From an uncultured Bacteroides sp. (lineage in GTDB: Bacteria > Bacteroidota > Bacteroidia > Bacteroidales > Bacteroidaceae): DNA of 64,000 bases. The stretch lies in the NCBI GenBank assembly GCA_937890825.1, contig CALADS010000068.1, positions 62,001 to 126,000 of the forward strand, written 5' to 3'. The translations under genes and the position numbers were made by a program. Shown one piece after another: positions 9,346-18,265 of the stretch (the first letter of the stretch is position 1; every line of letters begins with the position of its first letter). The notes below the pieces were generated by a model. It was not told the origin of the DNA. It worked only from the letters and a program-made list of their open reading frames with translations, and did no database searches.

Positions 9346-10766
9346 CGTCCTATAATTTCTATACGGCTGATAACAGCCCGCAATTTTACAAGTTCCGTCT
9401 GATCTTGGGGAGTCACTGTCTCCAACTCTGCCACTGTCTTTTTGGCCGCCTCGGTATCTTTTGCGGCTACCGCTTTCCAGGCTTTTTCAAAGAGAGCCTC
9501 TATCTCCGGCTTCCGCTTACTTACCCCCATATTCTCCTCAAGCATCTGATTATAATCGATACCATGAATATTGGGCCACACTTCGGGCGCATTATCAGGC
9601 AATGTCATTTTAAGAACCACATTCAAATTCTTGTTCGTTTCCACTCCCGTCAACACCAGCGGAGAGTGGGTAGAAACAATGAACTGTATATGAGGGAACG
9701 TATTTATGAAACGCTGAAGCACCACCTGTTCCAACTCCGGATGAAGGTGCAGGTCTATCTCATCAATAATCACCACCCCATGGGCATCTGTTGTGCCATT
9801 GAGCAGATAAGAGCGGTAAGCGATATCAAGAGCCATATACAACAATCGTTTATATCCGGCCGGCAGCTTTTCAAAAGATGGATTTCTATTGTCTGTGGTG
9901 TCTAGACACAATCCTTCCTCCTCATACACGCTGACAAACAAATCCACCACCTCGAAATTAGGATCTCCTTTTGTGAATTTCACCAGACATTCCCGGATGG
10001 CAGAAACCTCTGCATCAAACTGCTGTTTCTCATTGCATGCAATGGAGAGGCGCTTTTCATGCAAAGCCACATCTTCGCGGTATTCTTGTTCATTTACCAT
10101 TCCCTTCTTTAAAAAAGAATCGCAATTCCGCAATGCTGACTTCTCTATATCAATAGCTTGGTCTGCCCTATACCATTGAGTCCACGTTTGCGCAAACCTT
10201 TTAATCCATAAATCAGAATAGTCTGTTTCCGCATCCCAACCTAAATAGCCCAAATTACGCAGCGAAAGCTGTGTTTTTGAAAGTCCGGAAGCTTTATTCG
10301 ACACATGCGGAAAACTATCAGAAAAATAAGCAAATACAGGATAGGTGTCGGTATGCTGTATGGTATCCATCAATAAATAATAAGCATCTTTATACTTCGA
10401 ATCCTGCAATTTGAATGTGGAGGTGGAAGCATACATATCCCAATTCAAATCAGTCCCTAAATAACAAGCTTCCGCATGAATGTTGATATCCGGAAACGGG
10501 AATCCGGTCTTCTCGTCTCTCACGATATCTTCTTTCCTGCTAAAGTTATTTGGTCTTAAATCAGCAAATCCGGCAGACAAGGCTGTGTTCTCTTTTCTTT
10601 TTTTATCTTTTTTAAAAGCAAAGCTCAAAGCTTTGTGAATGGCATGAATCAAGGTTGTCTTGCCCGAACCGTTCTTTCCAAACAGCACGGTTACACCGGG
10701 TGCAAACTCAATGGTATAATCACGAAAACAACGAAAGTTGCTGATATGTAATTTCTTCAGATACAT
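9342..10766 (-). CDS. ABC-type AAA ATPase resembling PtuA (Septu)
   Basis: A 474-residue SMC/RecF-like ATPase. It begins YLKKLHISNFRCF, then Walker A GKNGSGKT at residues 30-37, a variable middle with a charged helical stretch (about 215-255, coiled-coil-like), Walker B IIDEIDLHLHP and the H-loop STHSPLVL. There is no TOPRIM domain, which separates it from OLD/Gabija GajA proteins. Paired with an overlapping HNH gene, this is the architecture of PtuA-PtuB. In known systems the ATPase senses ATP or nucleotide state and holds the nuclease in check; that role is inferred here. The gene lies 12 bp after mod. Confidence 0.8.
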   Translation of the reverse strand: MYLKKLHISNFRCFRDYTIEFAPGVTVLFGKNGSGKTTLIHAIHKALSFAFKKDKKRKENTALSAGFADLRPNNFSRKEDIVRDEKTGFPFPDINIHAEACYLGTDLNWDMYASTSTFKLQDSKYKDAYYLLMDTIQHTDTYPVFAYFSDSFPHVSNKASGLSKTQLSLRNLGYLGWDAETDYSDLWIKRFAQTWTQWYRADQAIDIEKSALRNCDSFLKKGMVNEQEYREDVALHEKRLSIACNEKQQFDAEVSAIRECLVKFTKGDPNFEVVDLFVSVYEEEGLCLDTTDNRNPSFEKLPAGYKRLLYMALDIAYRSYLLNGTTDAHGVVIIDEIDLHLHPELEQVVLQRFINTFPHIQFIVSTHSPLVLTGVETNKNLNVVLKMTLPDNAPEVWPNIHGIDYNQMLEENMGVSKRKPEIEALFEKAWKAVAAKDTEAAKKTVAELETVTPQDQTELVKLRAVISRIEIIGR

Positions 10767-10778
10767 AACCTGTATTTT

Positions 10779-12689
10779 TTAATATCTTACATCCATATTC
10801 ACGGTCAAAGTCTTGTTGCCGTCTTTCAGTGTGCGGAGGTTTTTCTGCAATGCCTCACGGCTGGTAAAGCTGAAGCTGTAGCCGAAAATCACGATGTTAT
10901 GGGGCGAAAAGGGTTCTCCGTTGTACTTGTCCATCAGTGCCGTCAGACTGCCGGGCGTGAACTGTTCATCCGGATAGATAAGATAAAGATGGTCTTCCTT
11001 CCAATAGGCTTTATAGTCGCCCAACATCACTTCCTCGGCATCGTCGGTCAAGCCGTAGCCGTCGGCCACCAGCCACGTACGGAGCACTGTTTCCACCCCG
11101 AAGTCGTCCACCGTCAGCGTAGTACTGTCGTCAAACATGGAGTCAAACTTCTCCATCAGTAGCAGGGCATCCTGCTTGGGTTCTTCCAAGATGTAGTGCT
11201 TAAAGCCCAAGTCGCCCACAAAGAGCGGATTGGCTTCCTTTATCTTCCGGGCGGCACGCTTGATGCGTTCCATACCGATTTCATCAATGGTCTTGTAGCC
11301 AGCCTTGGCTGCTTCACTGTCGGGGTTGCAGAGTTCGGGGAGCTGAACGAGGATATACTTTCGGCTACCTTCATCTTCTGAGTTCTTCTGCATGACTGCA
11401 TGAGCTGTTGTACTGGAACCTCCGAAAAAATCCAATATGACAGAACCATCCTTTTCACAAGCTATCTGAACAACACGACGTAACAAATCTACAGGCTTAG
11501 GAAAATCGAAAACCTTTTTGCCACCAAATAAGTCTCTGACCTCTCTAGCCGCTTTCTTGTTTCCTTCCAAGTCCATCCATAAAGGGGAAGGACGTTTGGT
11601 TCTTCCATCCAGATAATATTTCACATAAGGCCACCAGATTTCTCCATCACCACGCTTAGTTTTCTTCCAAAGAATCATATCTTCTTTCACCAGATTATCA
11701 TAGGTCTTTCTTTCCACACGCCAACGACTTTCATATCCAGCCACAGCAATGGGATAAAGAATCTCGCCATCCGGATTTTCTATGCCATAATACATATTAG
11801 GACGATCCTCGCGCTTATCATTAGAACCGGTCTTGCGTAATTGGTCATAAGCATAATACCCTGTATCATCTTGATTTTGGAATCTTAATTTGTCTTTTTC
11901 CGTAAGTTCAAGTCCGTTCAATTCCATTTCTTCGTTCTTTGAGTACACGAGCATATAATCGAACGAACTGCCAAGTCCGCCACTATCCTGTCCAGTTGTC
12001 TGCCCTGTAGGACGTACCACATTACCAATGAAGCACTGTTCTCCAAACACCTCATCGCAAAGCCTTTTCAGATTGGCCTGTTCGTTATCATCAATCGAAA
12101 TAAAAATCACGCCGTCATCGGTCAGCAGGTCGCGGGCAAACGAGAGTCTGGGCAGCATGAATGTGAGCCAGGCCGCATGACTGGCACTTCCACGACGGGT
12201 CATGGAAAGAATGCGTTCGGCACGCTGCACAGGCACATCCAAACGCCGAGCCAGTTCCTCGGCTGTAAAGTTGAACTTGTCGTTATATACAAATCCGTCG
12301 CTGCCCGTATTGTAGGGAGGGTCGATGTAAATCACCTTCACACGTCCGCTGTACGACTTCACCAAGTGCTGCAACGCATCCAGATTGTCGCCGCTGATAT
12401 ACACATTCTCGCTGTCCTTATTCTCCGGCAGGGCGTTGTGCTCCGCATCGGGACGAATCAACGTGGTGGTGTCCATATTGGTCAGCATACGGGCATAGTT
12501 CTTTCCCAGCCAATTGAAACCGCTGGTTTCATCGGTCAGCGTGGTTCCCTCCGGCAAGGCTGCCTTGAAGGCCTCTATATCAAAATCCCCGTTTGCTAGA
12601 AAGCACTGCGGAAAATATTCTCTCAGCACATTCAGTTCTTTCTGTCCCGCTACGGCATCGGCATTATGGCGCAATCTGTCTCTTATCAT
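10779..12689 (-). CDS. Type III DNA methyltransferase, Mod subunit
   Basis: Mod recognises the target and methylates adenine N6 on one strand. The 636 residues are a normal Mod length. The catalytic DPPYNTG lies at residues 123-129, the SAM-binding motif DFFGGSSTTAHAV near residue 413, and the order (DPPY before the SAM motif) is the beta class. The target-recognition region lies between them. The longest frame starts with TTG two codons upstream; the ATG at 12689 was preferred. A TAnnTTTG box at 12735-12742 precedes it, so mod leads the operon. I saw no simple repeat tract that would make it phase variable. Confidence 0.93.
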   Translation of the reverse strand: MIRDRLRHNADAVAGQKELNVLREYFPQCFLANGDFDIEAFKAALPEGTTLTDETSGFNWLGKNYARMLTNMDTTTLIRPDAEHNALPENKDSENVYISGDNLDALQHLVKSYSGRVKVIYIDPPYNTGSDGFVYNDKFNFTAEELARRLDVPVQRAERILSMTRRGSASHAAWLTFMLPRLSFARDLLTDDGVIFISIDDNEQANLKRLCDEVFGEQCFIGNVVRPTGQTTGQDSGGLGSSFDYMLVYSKNEEMELNGLELTEKDKLRFQNQDDTGYYAYDQLRKTGSNDKREDRPNMYYGIENPDGEILYPIAVAGYESRWRVERKTYDNLVKEDMILWKKTKRGDGEIWWPYVKYYLDGRTKRPSPLWMDLEGNKKAAREVRDLFGGKKVFDFPKPVDLLRRVVQIACEKDGSVILDFFGGSSTTAHAVMQKNSEDEGSRKYILVQLPELCNPDSEAAKAGYKTIDEIGMERIKRAARKIKEANPLFVGDLGFKHYILEEPKQDALLLMEKFDSMFDDSTTLTVDDFGVETVLRTWLVADGYGLTDDAEEVMLGDYKAYWKEDHLYLIYPDEQFTPGSLTALMDKYNGEPFSPHNIVIFGYSFSFTSREALQKNLRTLKDGNKTLTVNMDVRY

Positions 12690-12734
12690 GGTCAAAGTAT
12701 CTATTCGTCAAACTCCTGTAAAAAAATCCATGGA

Positions 12735-12742
12735 ACAAAAAT
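12735..12742 (-). promoter_or_regulatory. -7 box for the mod operon
   Basis: TATTTTTG on the minus strand, 46 bp ahead of the mod ATG. The -33 region is weak. It would drive mod, the ATPase, the HNH gene and res as one transcript. Confidence 0.5.
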
Positions 12743-12792
12743 ACGAAATCCTTTTGACATACAGAAACCGACCGGATACAAAGAATGCCGGA

Positions 12793-15700
12793 TTACTCCT
12801 CCTGTTCCAAGATAGCCATCAACTCTTTGGCCGTGAGCTTATGGCTCATATCCGTACCCTCAAGCAAGGCATCGGCCAGGTTGCGCTTGCTTTCGTGCAG
12901 ACGCAAGATTTTCTCCTCAATGGTGTGCGAGGCTATCAAGTGATAAGCTGTAACCTTTTCTGTCTGCCCGATGCGGTAAGCGCGGTCGGTGGCCTGCTGT
13001 TCGATGGCCGGATTCCACCACGGGTCCAGATGAATGATGTAATTGGCCCTCGTCAGGTTCAGTCCCAATCCGCCAGCCTTCAAGCTAATCAAGAAGAAAG
13101 GACAGTCCCCCTCCTGAAATTCCTGCACCAGTTTCTCACGCTTCTTTACCGAGGTGCTTCCGTCCAGATAGAGGTAACTCTCGCCGGCAGCATCAAGAGC
13201 CTTGCAGATAAGTTTGAAAAAAGAAGTAAACTGACTGAATATCAAGGCACGGTTTCCTCCTTCCTTCAGTTCTGCCATCAACTCCAGCAGCTGATCTATC
13301 TTGCTGCATTTTCCCCGCCATTTCTTTTCGGCCAGCGAAGCACAGCAAGCCGCCTGACGCAAGCGGGTAATCTCGGCCAGTGTGACCACATTCACCTGTT
13401 CGCCCCCCTCTTCTATCAGCAGCTTGGCACGCTGACGAATCACTTCATAAACCGCCATTTCCTCTTCAGAAAGTTCCACCGACACCACTATATCCTCTTT
13501 ATCTGGCAATTCCTCCACTACTTCCTGCTTGGTGCGGCGCAGCATAAACGGATGCACAATACGGTTCAGCTGAAGCTGACGTTGCTTATCGTGCTCCTGC
13601 TCAATGGGCTGGATAAACTTCTGTTGGAAATGCTCGTAGCTTCCCAGCAAGCCCGGATTGATGAACTGGAAAAGATTCCACAGCTCGCCCAAATGATTCT
13701 GGATGGGTGTACCGGTCAAGATGAGCCGATGCTGAGCCTGCAACTGCATCACACAAGCCGAGGTCTTGGTATCCCGATTCTTGATGGTATGAGCCTCGTC
13801 CAGACAAACCACATTCCACGACTTATTCACCAAATGCTCCTGTTCAGAAATCAGTAATCCGTAGGAAGAGAGTACCACCGCATTCTTGCCCGCTTGCTGC
13901 AGACAAGCTTTCCGGTCTTCACAATCGTTGAGCGTATAGACCTGCAGTGAAGGAGCGAATCGAGCCAATTCCTTCCGCCAGTTGGGCACTACCGAAGCCG
14001 GAGCCACCACCATAGAGGTCCCTTTCGATGCCATCAGCAGCAGGTAAGCTATGGCCTGCAGCGTCTTGCCCAATCCCATATCATCGGCCAGGCAGGCACC
14101 GGCACCCCACTGATTCAGGCGGGCTATCCACTGAAAGCCCTCCACCTGATAGCCACGCAACATGGCATTCAGCCGGGCAGGCACCTTGGCCCGGTAATTC
14201 CGGCTTTCGGCCACTTTCTCCCGAAGCTTCTCCAGATGCTCATCGCACCGGATGGTCAGTTCACCGTTCAGCACATCCGAGCCCAGCAACCCCGCCTGAA
14301 AGGAAGTAAGCTGCATCTTTCCGCACTGCTTCACCGCCACTGCCTCCAACCGGGCCAACTGCTTACGCAGATTGTCGCTCAGAGTCAGAAATTCACGCTC
14401 GTTCAGCCGGACGTATTTTCCCCGGCTGTTGCCTAGAAGTTCCAGCAGCTGCGCTATACTGAGAACCGTATCATCATCCAGCCTAACTTCTCCTTCTATT
14501 TCAAACCAGTCCTTGTTCGATTTCAGTTGAATATTCCATCGCTCAGACTGCCTTGCCCCTTTCAGCCGCAATTTCTCACCTTCCGGCCATTCTACAAAAT
14601 ACGTATCGCTTAGAGGGCGTATATATTCCAGCAAATCGAGCGTCTCAGGAAGTAAAAGTTCCACTTCATTTTGGCGGAACGTCTTCCCGCAGTTTTCCTC
14701 AATGAAGTCTATCAGCGCATCGCTGTACTCCTTTTCCTGCTTTAGCTTGCGCTTTATCTGATAGCGCACTCCGTCTTTTTCGTCGATACAAAGGCCGATG
14801 CCCTGACCGGGCACAAATAAGCTTTTGCCGTCGGGAAGCGGCTTGGCATAAAGCAACACGCGGAATCCATAACCCAAAGGATGAACCTGCACACAGATGG
14901 CCACCTGACCTTCCAGCTGTTTCAGCGAACAGCCATTGTCGAACAGTGAAGAATGCACCTCCAGTTTGCTGCCCACCCGCTGAAAGAAATTCTTGAGCTT
15001 TTCTTCCGCTTCTAGGGGGAAACAGGCTTGTTCCAGCAACTGACTGTACAGGTTACGCAGTTTTCCTTGCAGCGGAAAAATCACATAATGTGTTTCATCT
15101 TTTTTCAGCGTAATGTGCGTGGGCGAAGTAAAAACATTCCGCAAGTTGGCAGTCTGAAAATTACTCGTCACCACCAGACGGTTCTCCTCTTTTTCTACCG
15201 TCAAGTAAGGTTTTTCCTCCGTCACGGTGACGGGCAGAAACGGGGCATGATAACCGGTATATACCCGGTCACTGCCCACCAGTTTAGGCAGTGCCACTTC
15301 CAACGGCAACCGATAGTGTCCGCTATTTCTCCATAAATTCCCTATAATACGGTCAGTTTCATCCATGCAGTTCAACTCACCATTGAAATACTTACCTTGC
15401 GAAACAGCTTTTCCAGCTCCCCAGTCACCCGACTTCAATCTCGACTGTTCGCGCACTTCTATTTCAAATCCCCCTTTGATAACATACATGATGCGGCTAT
15501 CTTTCTGCTGCTCAACCGCCTCTTCACGCTGAAGCAAGTTTTCGAGCATCACCTCCCAGGGCTGCTTCACATAAATGGAAGAAAGCAACGGCTCTCCGCC
15601 CATCTTATCGGCCAGTTTCTGTTTCTCATCCGGAGCCAGTGGAAGATATTTGCCCAACTCATGGCGCAAGATAGCCTGCTTGGGGAAAAATTCTTCTGTT

Positions 15701-16776
15701 TTCAAATTCGCTACAGACGTATGGGTGATATAATTTCCAAACAGATAGCCAAACAACCGGTTGCATCGACTGCCAGACTGCAAGAGAGTGTCTAGCAAAG
15801 TCTCGTTCATCGTTCGTTTCTCACTCGTAAAATAACCACCGATACAATTAGCAGCCAGCACACTGTATTCTTTCATCTCCGATTTTTTGAGCAGCTGCTG
15901 CAGTTTCTTGATGCTCTCTGCCGACCCTTCTTTTACATAGGCCATCACCAGCAGATAACAATTCATCATACCGTTCAAGATATTCTTTACCGAAGAAGTC
16001 TTATTCTTGATTTTCAAGGCAGCTGTATAATACTGCACCGCCTGCTGGTACTGACCCTCATAGAGAGCCCGAGCTGCCTGAAGCAAAATACCGAAAAAAC
16101 TCTTAGGCCGGAATGCATCATCGTACTCACCAAAGGCATAATAACGATACAGTGCCAGCATTTCCTCTGCATTGAAAAAAACATCTGCTGGAATACCCTT
16201 ATTCAACTTTAACAGAGCAGAAAGACCATTCAAGAGTTCCGGACAGTCGTTCTCAGAAGCCATCACTACTCCATATTGCACAAATTCCTTCAATACATCC
16301 GACGAGAGTTTTGCCAAAAAAGGTATATACCGTTCATCAGTCAAGGTTGATGTCAGACTCCATACATTTACTTCTGCCAGTTGGGATGGATTAAACGATT
16401 TCAAATCTCCCCTCATAACTTTACCTACCAGCTGTACATACGGATTCTCCGGTATCTGTTTCCCATAAAGTCTGTTGAAAACAGTGAGCCAGTCATTGTG
16501 CTCCACATACAGTAGTTCGCAGATAGGTAGCCGGTGAAGGGTGTTTATAGAAAACACATAAAAGCGTTCATCCCAGTCATAATATACGATTTCAAGCAGA
16601 TTTGCCTGACAAAGATCCTGACATTTCTTACGGACTTCCTTGTCGTTCAAACGATAGTGTTTGATAAAAAGCCGGACATTTCTTGTAGAACAATGCTCTG
16701 GCATATAGGCATGCAAACAGAGCAACTGCAGAGAAACAGGGTCTAAATTCAAATGTTTATAATAAGCGAGATTCAT
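12793..16776 (-). CDS. SNF2-family DEAD/DEAH helicase-like ATPase
   Basis: A 1327-residue protein with the SNF2 motor in its last third: DDMGLGKT (about 897-904), DEAH at 993-996, LTGTPIQN (about 1023-1030), and the C-terminal DPWWNPAxEQQATDRxYRIGQ (about 1255-1276). The first 850 residues have no family I can name; a stretch near 190-330 looks helical and repeat-like. Such proteins move along duplex DNA or displace proteins from it. It shares strand with the type III operon and ends 100 bp before mod, but mod has its own promoter. Relatives of this size are common in Bacteroides genomes, so it may be core rather than defensive. Confidence 0.88.
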   Translation of the reverse strand: MNLAYYKHLNLDPVSLQLLCLHAYMPEHCSTRNVRLFIKHYRLNDKEVRKKCQDLCQANLLEIVYYDWDERFYVFSINTLHRLPICELLYVEHNDWLTVFNRLYGKQIPENPYVQLVGKVMRGDLKSFNPSQLAEVNVWSLTSTLTDERYIPFLAKLSSDVLKEFVQYGVVMASENDCPELLNGLSALLKLNKGIPADVFFNAEEMLALYRYYAFGEYDDAFRPKSFFGILLQAARALYEGQYQQAVQYYTAALKIKNKTSSVKNILNGMMNCYLLVMAYVKEGSAESIKKLQQLLKKSEMKEYSVLAANCIGGYFTSEKRTMNETLLDTLLQSGSRCNRLFGYLFGNYITHTSVANLKTEEFFPKQAILRHELGKYLPLAPDEKQKLADKMGGEPLLSSIYVKQPWEVMLENLLQREEAVEQQKDSRIMYVIKGGFEIEVREQSRLKSGDWGAGKAVSQGKYFNGELNCMDETDRIIGNLWRNSGHYRLPLEVALPKLVGSDRVYTGYHAPFLPVTVTEEKPYLTVEKEENRLVVTSNFQTANLRNVFTSPTHITLKKDETHYVIFPLQGKLRNLYSQLLEQACFPLEAEEKLKNFFQRVGSKLEVHSSLFDNGCSLKQLEGQVAICVQVHPLGYGFRVLLYAKPLPDGKSLFVPGQGIGLCIDEKDGVRYQIKRKLKQEKEYSDALIDFIEENCGKTFRQNEVELLLPETLDLLEYIRPLSDTYFVEWPEGEKLRLKGARQSERWNIQLKSNKDWFEIEGEVRLDDDTVLSIAQLLELLGNSRGKYVRLNEREFLTLSDNLRKQLARLEAVAVKQCGKMQLTSFQAGLLGSDVLNGELTIRCDEHLEKLREKVAESRNYRAKVPARLNAMLRGYQVEGFQWIARLNQWGAGACLADDMGLGKTLQAIAYLLLMASKGTSMVVAPASVVPNWRKELARFAPSLQVYTLNDCEDRKACLQQAGKNAVVLSSYGLLISEQEHLVNKSWNVVCLDEAHTIKNRDTKTSACVMQLQAQHRLILTGTPIQNHLGELWNLFQFINPGLLGSYEHFQQKFIQPIEQEHDKQRQLQLNRIVHPFMLRRTKQEVVEELPDKEDIVVSVELSEEEMAVYEVIRQRAKLLIEEGGEQVNVVTLAEITRLRQAACCASLAEKKWRGKCSKIDQLLELMAELKEGGNRALIFSQFTSFFKLICKALDAAGESYLYLDGSTSVKKREKLVQEFQEGDCPFFLISLKAGGLGLNLTRANYIIHLDPWWNPAIEQQATDRAYRIGQTEKVTAYHLIASHTIEEKILRLHESKRNLADALLEGTDMSHKLTAKELMAILEQEE

Positions 16777-16796
16777 CTAGATAAATTTTAGGTAGG

Positions 16797-16827
16797 CAAA
16801 AATAAACAAATCAAGCTAACTTATCAA
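16797..16827 (-). promoter_or_regulatory. Promoter of the SNF2 gene
   Basis: On the minus strand TTG (16825-16827), a 20-bp spacer and TATTTTTG (16797-16804) fit the Bacteroidetes consensus. The ATG follows 20 bp after the box. Confidence 0.6.
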
Positions 16828-16893
16828 GACTTCTACCCATAACCTCGTTGAGCGACAACAAACAATGCTTCCCTCATATAAAAAATGCAAGCG

Positions 16894-16957
16894 GCTGCAT
16901 GGCCCTTAGCAAGCGGTTGTAAGAGCCGATGCAACCGCTTGCTAAGGGCCATGCAGC
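16894..16957. repeat. 26-bp perfect inverted repeat
   Basis: Arms at 16894-16919 and 16932-16957 are perfect reverse complements of each other with a 12-base loop. The arm contains GGCCCTTAGCAAGCGGTTG. It is not followed by a T-run on either strand, so it is not a standard intrinsic terminator. It lies between the PH-like gene end and the SNF2 promoter. Confidence 0.9.
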
Positions 16958-16972
16958 TATATGACAGTAAAA

Positions 16973-17431
16973 CTAGGGAGCAGTACCCGCTGCAAATACT
17001 ATTTTATTCTTCCCGGCCCACTCCAGCAGCTTCAGCCAAAGGCCATCCATATCCTGCATACAGCAGAGATGAATCTTCTCTCCCTCTAGGGTCTCTATCC
17101 TTATATGCCCATTGAGAGATACCACCACTCTGACAACCGACGAAGCGGCTACAACGCGCTTCTTATGAAACAGCCTCGTTTCTATCAGACTATCCTTATC
17201 TACGGAAAGCCGATAATAGAAAGTCCCCACCAATACCAAACAAACTATTGAGAAGAATGCAACAGAACCTCCCCAAAACAAACAAGAACATCCCAAAGAC
17301 ACATTGCACCACTGAATCCACCACAATACAACCAAATAAAAATTCAACTGTACTGACAAACCAAACCAATCTATCCGCTTTCTGAATATGCCGGCTATGG
17401 CAGCATTCTTACTTTCCATCTTAGTATCCAT
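16973..17431 (-). CDS. Hypothetical membrane protein with PH-like C-terminal domain
   Basis: A 152-residue protein. Two hydrophobic helices (about 27-43 and 48-71) are followed by a beta-rich soluble part with YYRLSVDKDSLIETRLFHKKRVV, which resembles bacterial PH-like domains found in small membrane proteins. I do not recognise a named family. It has its own good promoter at 17484-17513. A second ATG at residue 5 is possible. A protein of similar layout is encoded at 25130-25543. Confidence 0.6.
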   Translation of the reverse strand: MDTKMESKNAAIAGIFRKRIDWFGLSVQLNFYLVVLWWIQWCNVSLGCSCLFWGGSVAFFSIVCLVLVGTFYYRLSVDKDSLIETRLFHKKRVVAASSVVRVVVSLNGHIRIETLEGEKIHLCCMQDMDGLWLKLLEWAGKNKIVFAAGTAP

Positions 17432-17483
17432 AACACTTTACTGTTTTTTTGTATTACACCTTGTATGAATTACACCTAGTCTA

Positions 17484-17513
17484 CAAAAATAGCCTGCCAA
17501 AACTGTTCAGCAA
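17484..17513 (-). promoter_or_regulatory. Promoter of the PH-like membrane protein gene
   Basis: TTG (17511-17513), a 19-bp spacer and TATTTTTG (17484-17491), read on the minus strand. This leaves a leader of about 45 bases before the ATG at 17431. Confidence 0.6.
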
Positions 17514-17532
17514 GTACAAAAAGTGCCCGATT

Positions 17533-18078
17533 CTAACCCGATATGCCACTTTGCGCATTCTTCAAGTCTTCTTTTAAGGAAAAAAGGACCTCTTTAAGCA
17601 GCAAATTCTTAGAGTGACCCATTCTCATAGCCAACTCTCGTGCCTTTAACTGAATGGTGCTTCGGGCATACCCGTTCACAAAATGCCCGATATGCTTCAC
17701 AGGTATCCGGACTAGATAAAGTGCGCAAATCTTGATTTCCTCTGGCGACAGTTGAAAAGTATCTCTTAAATAACTGAGCATATGATAACACGAAACATCT
17801 ATTTTATGAAGCAGCTCTTCCCATTCTTCGGCTGTAAGACATTCATCGGTCTCTACCCTGGATAAAGTACGCACGATGTCTTTCAGCTTTAAGAAGACAG
17901 CAGAGGTTTCATAACTTTTTTCCAAGGAGGAACAGGCAACCGGAATTTCATAGCCGGCCACTTCACGCAGACTCCTCGTTAAATCATCAGCAGCAGACTT
18001 CCGCCTTTTTCGGAAATGTACCACCAGCAATGCCAACAAGCAGTTGAACACCAGTATCGAGCAAACAATTACCCACAT
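17533..18078 (-). CDS. Membrane-anchored protein with LuxR-like C-terminal helix-turn-helix
   Basis: From the ATG at 18078 the protein has 181 residues: a transmembrane helix at once (residues 1-21), a basic RKRRK stop-transfer segment, a helical linker, and a C-terminal region (SPEEIKICALYLVRIPVKHIGHFVNGYARSTIQLKARELAMRMG in two helical halves) like the LuxR-type DNA-binding domain of Bacteroides TPR-containing regulators. Those proteins normally carry several hundred residues of sensor before the helix; here the sensor is missing. A longer frame starts with TTG at 18144, inside an 11-bp tandem repeat, which makes it doubtful. It may be a truncated regulator. Confidence 0.6.
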   Translation of the reverse strand: MWVIVCSILVFNCLLALLVVHFRKRRKSAADDLTRSLREVAGYEIPVACSSLEKSYETSAVFLKLKDIVRTLSRVETDECLTAEEWEELLHKIDVSCYHMLSYLRDTFQLSPEEIKICALYLVRIPVKHIGHFVNGYARSTIQLKARELAMRMGHSKNLLLKEVLFSLKEDLKNAQSGISG

Positions 18079-18135
18079 AAGCCATTTGTATAAATCGGAA
18101 AAACAGAACAATTTCACACCCTCTTCGGGACTTCT

Positions 18136-18168
18136 CCCAACCAAGTCCCTACCAACTCCTAACCAACT
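18136..18168. repeat. Tandem 11-bp repeat, three units
   Basis: Units CCCAACCAAGT, CCCTACCAACT and CCTAACCAACT lie head to tail, followed by a partial unit. The same unit type is found at 47073-47105. Confidence 0.8.
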
Positions 18169-18210
18169 CCCAAGTCTTAGACTCGGAGCAGACCCCTATC
18201 TGATACGATT

Positions 18211-18234
18211 CTGCCCCCTGTAAGAAGGGGGCAG
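18211..18234. repeat. GC-rich hairpin after miaB
   Basis: Arms CTGCCCCCT (18211-18219) and AGGGGGCAG (18226-18234) pair perfectly around a 6-base loop. No T-run follows. It may act in ending miaB transcription or in mRNA 3' stability. Confidence 0.55.
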
Positions 18235-18265
18235 ATCGGAAATATAGAACAATTTTAAAAGCCGG

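Noticed and set aside
9342..10766. OLD-family or Gabija GajA nuclease
   Set aside because: The ATPase has no TOPRIM domain after the Walker B/H-loop part, and the partner is an HNH protein, not a UvrD-like helicase.
5591..12689. Retron (reverse transcriptase plus msr-msd) as the context of the PtuAB-like pair
   Set aside because: No reverse transcriptase motif (YADD-type) is encoded anywhere in the window, and the gaps in the operon are at most 12 bp, leaving no room for msr-msd.
10779..12689. Phase-variable mod
   Set aside because: I looked for simple-sequence repeats within the reading frame and at its start and found none.
12514..13857. 447-residue plus-strand open frame
   Set aside because: It lies antisense to the SNF2 and mod genes, has no promoter or ribosome-binding site and no recognisable domain, while the minus strand encodes clear motifs.
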